DNA of 64,000 bases, taken from positions 3,038,001 to 3,102,000 of the forward strand of contig CAWFTN010000001.1 of NCBI GenBank assembly GCA_963818925.1. The letters run 5' to 3'. Below, piece after piece: positions 59,331-64,000 of the stretch (its first letter is position 1; each line of letters opens with the position of its first letter). The notes beneath the pieces are model-generated. The model searched no databases, was not told the DNA's origin, and saw only the letters and a program-made list of their open reading frames with translations. This DNA comes from JAMXLG01 sp963818925. Lineage in GTDB: Bacteria > Vulcanimicrobiota > Vulcanimicrobiia > Vulcanimicrobiales > Vulcanimicrobiaceae. Position numbers and translations under genes: made by a program.

Positions 59331-60578
59331 ATGGATATCCTTACTCCGAGTGCCATCGAAGCCGAAGATCCGGAAGTTTTTGCGGCAATCAAGAACGAGG
59401 AGCGCCGTCAGCAAGAAAATCTCGAGCTGATCGCTTCGGAAAACTACGCGAGCCGCGCGGTTCGCGAAGCGATGGGGTCGGTGCTGACCAACAAATACGC
59501 GGAAGGATATCCCGGGAAGCGCTATTACGGCGGATGCGAGTTCGTCGACGTCGTTGAGAATCTCGCGATCGACCGGTTGAAAGAAATCTTCAGTGCCGAT
59601 CACGCGAACGTGCAACCGCATGCGGGCGCGCAGGCGAACATGGCCGTGTTCATGGCGCAACTGCAGCCGGGCGATACCGTTCTCGGCATGTCGCTCGCGC
59701 ACGGCGGCCACTTGACGCACGGTACGAAAGTGAGCTTCAGCGGCAAGCTCTACAACGCGGTCGCGTACGGCGTGCGCAAGGATACCGAGCTGATCGATTT
59801 CGACGACGTTCGTGCGAAGGCGCGCGAATTCAAACCGAAGATGATCATTGCCGGCGCAAGCGCCTATCCGCGCACGATGGAGTACGCGCCGTTCCGCGAA
59901 ATCGCCGACGAAATCGGCGCGGTACTGCTCGTCGATATGGCGCATATCGCGGGACTGGTTGCGGTCGGATTGCATCCGTCGCCTGTCCCGGTTTCGGAAT
60001 ATGTGACGTCGACGACGCATAAGACGCTTCGCGGACCGCGCGGCGGCATCATCCTTTGCAAAGAAGCCTACGCCCAAGCGATCGACAAAACCGTCTTCCC
60101 CGGCATTCAAGGTGGACCGTTGATGCATACGATCGCGGCGAAGGCCGTTGCGTTCAACGAAGCGCTGCAACCGTCGTTCAAGACATACCAGCAGCAAGTG
60201 ATCGACAACGCGAAGGCGATGGCGGAAGAGTTTGTGCGCGGCGGACTGCGTCTCGTTGCCGGCGGTACGGACACGCATTTGATGCTCGTCGACGTTTCGG
60301 TCAAAGGCCTGACCGGTAAAGCGGTCGAGCAGTATCTCGACGAGATCAGCATCACGGTGAATAAGAACGCAATCCCGTACGATCAGCAAAAGCCGATGGT
60401 TGCGAGCGGAATTCGCATCGGAACGCCGGCGATCACGTCGCGCGGTTTCGGGATCGCGGAGTGCCGGGAGGTCGCGCGCATCATGCTCGACGGACTCGCG
60501 GATATCGAAACCAAAGCAAACGTCGAAAAACTACGCGCGCGCGTCCTCGAACTAACCTCTCGCTTCGACGTCCCGTAG
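59331..60578 (+). CDS. glyA: Serine hydroxymethyltransferase
   Basis: 415 residues. Converts serine and tetrahydrofolate to glycine and methylene-tetrahydrofolate, using PLP. ELIASENYASRAVREAMGS, KRYYGGCEFVDVVE, LLVDMAHIAGLVAVG and the PLP-lysine segment VTSTTHKTLRGPRGGIILC are present. Operon with rpiB. Confidence 0.96.
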   Translation: MDILTPSAIEAEDPEVFAAIKNEERRQQENLELIASENYASRAVREAMGSVLTNKYAEGYPGKRYYGGCEFVDVVENLAIDRLKEIFSADHANVQPHAGAQANMAVFMAQLQPGDTVLGMSLAHGGHLTHGTKVSFSGKLYNAVAYGVRKDTELIDFDDVRAKAREFKPKMIIAGASAYPRTMEYAPFREIADEIGAVLLVDMAHIAGLVAVGLHPSPVPVSEYVTSTTHKTLRGPRGGIILCKEAYAQAIDKTVFPGIQGGPLMHTIAAKAVAFNEALQPSFKTYQQQVIDNAKAMAEEFVRGGLRLVAGGTDTHLMLVDVSVKGLTGKAVEQYLDEISITVNKNAIPYDQQKPMVASGIRIGTPAITSRGFGIAECREVARIMLDGLADIETKANVEKLRARVLELTSRFDVP

Positions 60579-60590
60579 CTAACACGGGGC

Positions 60591-62099
60591 TTACGAGTTT
60601 TGCAGTTCTTCGTTGTGGATGCCCAAGGCGTCGGTGATTGCGGCGAGGAGCGCGAGAATTGCGCAGCCGAGTGCGACGCCTTGGAATCCGTGTTCGAAGG
60701 CTTTCGTTGACTCCCGCTGCAGTTGCGGATCCTTGAAACGCGCGCCGCCCAGGCGATCGCGCTGCGCGTTCGCGGCAGATCGCGTTGCGGGCGACGCATG
60801 CGTTGCGTCAAGCGACCGGTCCAGCGACGCATTATAGAGCGTTGAAAGGACGATCGTAAGGGCGGCAACCGCAAGTAAACCCGCAACGCGCGATACGGCA
60901 TTGTTGATTCCCGAGGCGATGCCGACGTGCTCGGGTGAAACGGAATCAATCACGGTCGACGTCAGCGGTGCAACCGTGAGGCCAAGTCCGATGCCGATGA
61001 TCAGAATGCCGGGAAAAAACGCCGTCAGATACGTCGAGTTCGGCTCTAATATTGCCAGCACCGCGAAACCGGCGGCGACGATCGTCGGGCCGAACGTCAG
61101 AACCGTGCGCATACCGATGACGCGCGCGATCGCCGTGCCGGCGCGGGCTAAGGCGACCATGCAGATCGCAAGCGGAAGCGTTGCGAACGCCGTTTGCAAC
61201 GCGTTGTATCCGTGCCCCTGGATCATCACGAACGGCAAGACGTAGAAATTTGCGCCGAGCGCGCCGTAGAGCAGAAGCGTCGCAACGTTGATTGTCCCGA
61301 ACGTGCGCGATTTAAACACAGCGGGCGGCACGAGCGGGTTCGCAACGCGTTGGTCGCGCACGACGAAGATCGCCATGACGATGATACCGGCAATCGCGGT
61401 TCCCGTCGTCGCGAACGAATGCCAGCCGATCGAGCTGCTGCTGATGAGCGCGTACGTGATTGCGCCGAGCGAAATGGTTACGAGTGCGCCGCCGGTCAGA
61501 TCGAGGTGCCGCGACGCGCTGTCATCGCGGCTTTCATCGATGTGCGCGGTCGTTGCGTACAGCACGACTGCGGCGAGCGGAATGTTGATCCAAAAAACCG
61601 AGCGCCATCCCAATGAATCGATGAGGGCGCCCCCGAGCATCGGGCCAAGCGTCGAGGTCAGTGCGCCAAACGCCGACCACCCCGCGATCGCACGGTCGCG
61701 CGCGCTGCCGGTGAAATGCGCGCCGAGAATTGCAAGACTCGACGGAATGAGCAACATCCCGCCAAAACCCTGAACGACGCGCGCAACGAGCATCGACGGA
61801 ATAGACCAGGCAAACGCGCAGCCAACCGAGCCGATTGCGAAAAGGATCACGCCGATCGTAAAGATTCGTTTACGCCCGTAGATATCCGCAAGCGCGCCGC
61901 CGATCAGCATCAGCGCTCCGATGACGAGCGTATAGAGCTCGACGATCCATGCTACGTCGCCGGCGCCGGCATGAAATTCGCGTTGAATCGACGGCAATGC
62001 AAGCGTAACGACCATGCCGTCAATGAACGCCATGCTCGAACCGACGATCGTCGCGATCATCACCCAGAGATCGCGGGTCGATCGAGCCGTGCGCGCCAT
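60591..62099 (-). CDS. DHA2-family (EmrB/QacA) MFS drug exporter
   Basis: 502 residues from ATG 62099, with about 14 membrane helices. MVVTLALPSIQREFHAGAGDVAWIVELYTL, GALADIYGRKRIF, GFGGMLLIPSSLAILG and GPMLGGALIDSLGWRSVFWINIPLA are the DHA2 signatures. Transcribed against the housekeeping genes on both sides. Confidence 0.9.
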   Translation of the reverse strand: MARTARSTRDLWVMIATIVGSSMAFIDGMVVTLALPSIQREFHAGAGDVAWIVELYTLVIGALMLIGGALADIYGRKRIFTIGVILFAIGSVGCAFAWSIPSMLVARVVQGFGGMLLIPSSLAILGAHFTGSARDRAIAGWSAFGALTSTLGPMLGGALIDSLGWRSVFWINIPLAAVVLYATTAHIDESRDDSASRHLDLTGGALVTISLGAITYALISSSSIGWHSFATTGTAIAGIIVMAIFVVRDQRVANPLVPPAVFKSRTFGTINVATLLLYGALGANFYVLPFVMIQGHGYNALQTAFATLPLAICMVALARAGTAIARVIGMRTVLTFGPTIVAAGFAVLAILEPNSTYLTAFFPGILIIGIGLGLTVAPLTSTVIDSVSPEHVGIASGINNAVSRVAGLLAVAALTIVLSTLYNASLDRSLDATHASPATRSAANAQRDRLGGARFKDPQLQRESTKAFEHGFQGVALGCAILALLAAITDALGIHNEELQNS

Positions 62100-62169
62100 C
62101 TCCACGACGCTTGCAACCCTCGTATGCCGGTAAAGGCTTCGGCTCCGGCTCGCCCTAAATATCCCGGTC

Positions 62170-62838
62170 ATGCCCGCTTCCAAAGCGTTGCACGTCGTCG
62201 GTCATCCGGCCGTCGCCGATCGCCTTGCGCGTTTGCGCGATCGTGATACGCCGACGCAGGTTTTTCGCACGCTCATCGAAGAGCTCGGCGCGTTTCTCGC
62301 CTACGAGGCAACGCGCTCGTTGCCGTTGCGCGACGAGATCGTTATTACGCCGCTCATTGAAACGACAGCGAAACGGATCGCGACGCGACCGGTCGTCGCG
62401 CCGGTGCTGCGCGCGGGCCTTGGGCTGCTTCCTGGGTTCCTTGACGTCATCGATGACGCGGTTGTCGCGCACCTCGGCTTTTATCGCGATCCGCAATCGC
62501 TGCGCGCCGTTCCCTACTACGCTAACGTGCCGCCGCAACTCGAAGACCGCCACGTCTTCGTGCTCGATCCTATGCTGGCGACCGGTCACTCGGGAGTCGC
62601 CGCGCTCGATGCTCTCGTCGACCGCGGAGCGCGGCAAATAACCTTCGTCTGCGTGATCGCGGCACCCGAAGGCGTCGCGCACATCCACGAATCGCATCCC
62701 GACGTTGCCATCGTCACCGCGGCGGTCGACGCCGGGTTAAACGATCACGCCTATATCGTTCCGGGCCTCGGCGATGCCGGCGACCGGATGTTCGGCAGCC
62801 TCACCTCCGTGCCGCACGCGGTGCGCGTACACACTTAA
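62170..62838 (+). CDS. upp: Uracil phosphoribosyltransferase
   Basis: 222 residues. Salvages uracil to UMP with PRPP. VVGHPAVADRLARLRDRDT, APVLRAGLGLLPGFLDVI and the PRPP-binding loop VFVLDPMLATGHSGVAALDAL are visible, plus the C-terminal YIVPGLGDAGDRMFG that binds uracil. An AT-rich TAAATA at 62156-62161 could be its -10 box, implying a near-leaderless message. Confidence 0.95.
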   Translation: MPASKALHVVGHPAVADRLARLRDRDTPTQVFRTLIEELGAFLAYEATRSLPLRDEIVITPLIETTAKRIATRPVVAPVLRAGLGLLPGFLDVIDDAVVAHLGFYRDPQSLRAVPYYANVPPQLEDRHVFVLDPMLATGHSGVAALDALVDRGARQITFVCVIAAPEGVAHIHESHPDVAIVTAAVDAGLNDHAYIVPGLGDAGDRMFGSLTSVPHAVRVHT

Positions 62839-62857
62839 GGTTCCTCCAGGAGTCACC

Positions 62858-63295
62858 ATGCGCCCCGGTTGGGATGAATACTTCATGCAGATCGCGCGAA
62901 CGGTCGCTACGCGCGCAACCTGTCCGCGTCTTTCGGTCGGTTGCGTGCTCGTTCGCGAGCATCGCATTCTCACGACGGGGTACAACGGTGCGCCGCGCGG
63001 CGTCGCCCACTGCACGGAAGCCGGCTGCATTCTCGTAAACGAGCACTGCGCCCGCGCGACACATGCGGAAGCAAACGCGATCGTACAAGGCGCGCTGCAC
63101 GGCATCAGTCTCGCGGGTTCCGTCGCCTATTGCACGCACCAGCCGTGCGTCAACTGTTCGAAGCTATTGATCAGCGCCGGCGTACAAAAGATCATCTACG
63201 AGGCCGGATATCCCGACTCGGTTGCGAGCGAACTGCTCGCTGAAGCGGGTGTTGCGGTCGCGCAATTCGCGACCCTCGAGGCTAGCCGCGCGTGA
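62858..63295 (+). CDS. dCMP deaminase (ComEB type)
   Basis: 145 residues from ATG 62858 after CAGGAG. Zinc deaminase motifs: THAEAN (HAE with catalytic Glu) and CTHQPCVNC (PCxxC), plus VGCVLVREHRILTTGYNG and HCARATHAEANAI. Produces dUMP for thymidylate synthesis. Overlaps the next gene by 4 bases. Confidence 0.92.
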   Translation: MRPGWDEYFMQIARTVATRATCPRLSVGCVLVREHRILTTGYNGAPRGVAHCTEAGCILVNEHCARATHAEANAIVQGALHGISLAGSVAYCTHQPCVNCSKLLISAGVQKIIYEAGYPDSVASELLAEAGVAVAQFATLEASRA

Positions 63296-64000
63296 CCGCC
63301 GCCCTGATCTATCTGATCACGTTCGGCATCGCAGCCGTTGTCGCGGCGGCGACGACACCGCTCGTGATCAAGCTTGCGACGCATCTCGAAATCATCGTCG
63401 GCGCCGGTGAAGGGCGTCACGTGCACGTGCATCCGACGCCGCGCATCGGCGGTCTCGCCGTATTCTTCGGATTCGCTTTCGCTCTTTTTGCGGTGCTCGG
63501 CTTCGCGCTGAGTTCGCCATACGCGCTCTTCCCTTCGGCAGAGCATCTTGGCGTGCATCAGAAGCTCGACATGATGAGCGATCAGTTCGACACGGTGCAC
63601 CGGCTCGTCGGCCTGCTCTTCGGAAGCCTGCTCATTCTCAGCGTCGGCGTCTGGGACGACATCATGCAGATGCGTCCGCGCAACAAACTGTTTGCGCAGA
63701 TCATTGTCGCGCTGATCTCGATGCTCTACGGCTTCGTCATCCCGGGAACCACGAACCCGTTCGATCACAACCCGAACACGAACTGGATCGACTTTCCGTG
63801 GTACGTCGGCGTTCCGCTCACGCTTTTGTGGTACGTGGGCATGATGAATGCAATCAACTTCATCGACGGACTCGACGGATTGCTTTCGGGCTTCGCTGCG
63901 ATTTCGAGCCTCTTTTTATTCGCGATCTCCGTGTTGCACGGCAATCCGGTCGTATCGCTGGTCGTGATTGCGCTCGCCGGCGGCGCGCTGGGGTTTCTCC
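63292..64000 (+). CDS. wecA: Undecaprenyl-phosphate GlcNAc-1-phosphate transferase (WecA/TagO-like), 3' end outside window
   Basis: At least 236 residues, open to the window end. GTG 63292 overlaps the dCMP deaminase stop. Polytopic membrane protein of the MraY/WecA family: VHPTPRIGGLAVFFGF, GVWDDIMQMRPRNK and NAINFIDGLDGLLSG with the catalytic Asp pair. It would start a lipid-linked glycan. In many bacteria this gene follows upp and comEB. Confidence 0.92.
   Translation, partial: MTAALIYLITFGIAAVVAAATTPLVIKLATHLEIIVGAGEGRHVHVHPTPRIGGLAVFFGFAFALFAVLGFALSSPYALFPSAEHLGVHQKLDMMSDQFDTVHRLVGLLFGSLLILSVGVWDDIMQMRPRNKLFAQIIVALISMLYGFVIPGTTNPFDHNPNTNWIDFPWYVGVPLTLLWYVGMMNAINFIDGLDGLLSGFAAISSLFLFAISVLHGNPVVSLVVIALAGGALGFL

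Noticed and set aside
1..64000. CRISPR arrays, insertion sequences, tRNA or rRNA genes
   Set aside because: No regularly spaced direct repeats, no transposase or integrase frame, and no tRNA- or rRNA-like sequence was found in the gaps between genes.

Overview
The window is a densely packed, GC-rich chromosomal stretch from a bacterium. It carries housekeeping genes throughout and shows no transposase, prophage, CRISPR array, rRNA or tRNA. Genes for a diderm envelope are present: ADP-heptose synthesis, heptosyltransferase-like GT9 enzymes, an LpxB-related protein and a predicted outer-membrane barrel. Alongside them are gene orders common outside Proteobacteria (rnc-smc; rpiB-glyA ... upp-dCMP deaminase-wecA) and an L27 with a Firmicutes-type cleavable N-terminus. 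This mix suggests a deep-branching diderm of the Terrabacteria side; Candidatus Eremiobacterota (WPS-2) is my best guess, made without any database search.

Layout. 1-5.2 kb: two consecutive copies of a module made of a large DUF11-repeat protein and a small membrane-anchored HEAT-like protein. 5.2-8.9 kb: a DUF5916 barrel protein divergent from a winged-helix/TPR regulator. 8.9-12.7 kb: maf-mreC-mreD-mrdA cell-shape genes; mreC appears to start at AUU. 12.7-15.3 kb: a small zone of gene decay (cupin remnant, broken ridA), a DUF1697 protein, a plant-like SABATH methyltransferase and a DUF3465 lipoprotein. 15.3-17.9 kb: nadD, obg, rpmA and a small secreted protein. 18-25.7 kb: fabF-rnc-smc-purH-sixA, with strong hairpins on both sides of rnc. 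25.7-33.6 kb: an aspartyl protease, an MFS carrier/DUF885 peptidase/FAD oxidase operon, a glyoxalase, a SemiSWEET and a YcgR/YcgQ-like fusion. 33.6-45.5 kb: a composite palindrome, then hisS-accB-gmhA-hldA-hldC-lpxB-like, five alternating GT2/GT9 glycosyltransferases and aspS, probably making and using ADP-heptose for an envelope glycan. 45.5-50 kb: tandem paralogous secreted proteins, a family 5 uracil-DNA glycosylase, and a LysR divergent from a fosmidomycin-resistance-type MFS.

49.1-55 kb holds a tightly overlapped minus-strand operon: a DgcA-like epimerase, a DgcN-like DUF1611 protein, a peptide-binding lipoprotein, a cytoplasmic C39-type cysteine peptidase, trmL and a GNAT acetyltransferase. 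It reads as a peptide/D-glutamate recycling unit. 55-58.7 kb: photolyase, a stand-alone M91-like zinc metallopeptidase of the kind usually seen as a toxin domain, a PilZ protein, a structured RNA that looks like 6S RNA, and a TIM-barrel isomerase. 58.8-64 kb: rpiB-glyA, an opposing DHA2 MFS pump, then upp-dCMP deaminase-wecA (cut by the window end).

The most interesting unexplained signals are the large palindromes at 33.65-33.88 kb and 42.70-42.86 kb (the second supplies the start codon and first codons of a glycosyltransferase), the 24-nt REP-like repeats inside coding sequence, the duplicated DUF11/HEAT module, the D-glutamate operon, the probable 6S RNA, and two genes whose reading frames require non-standard start codons.
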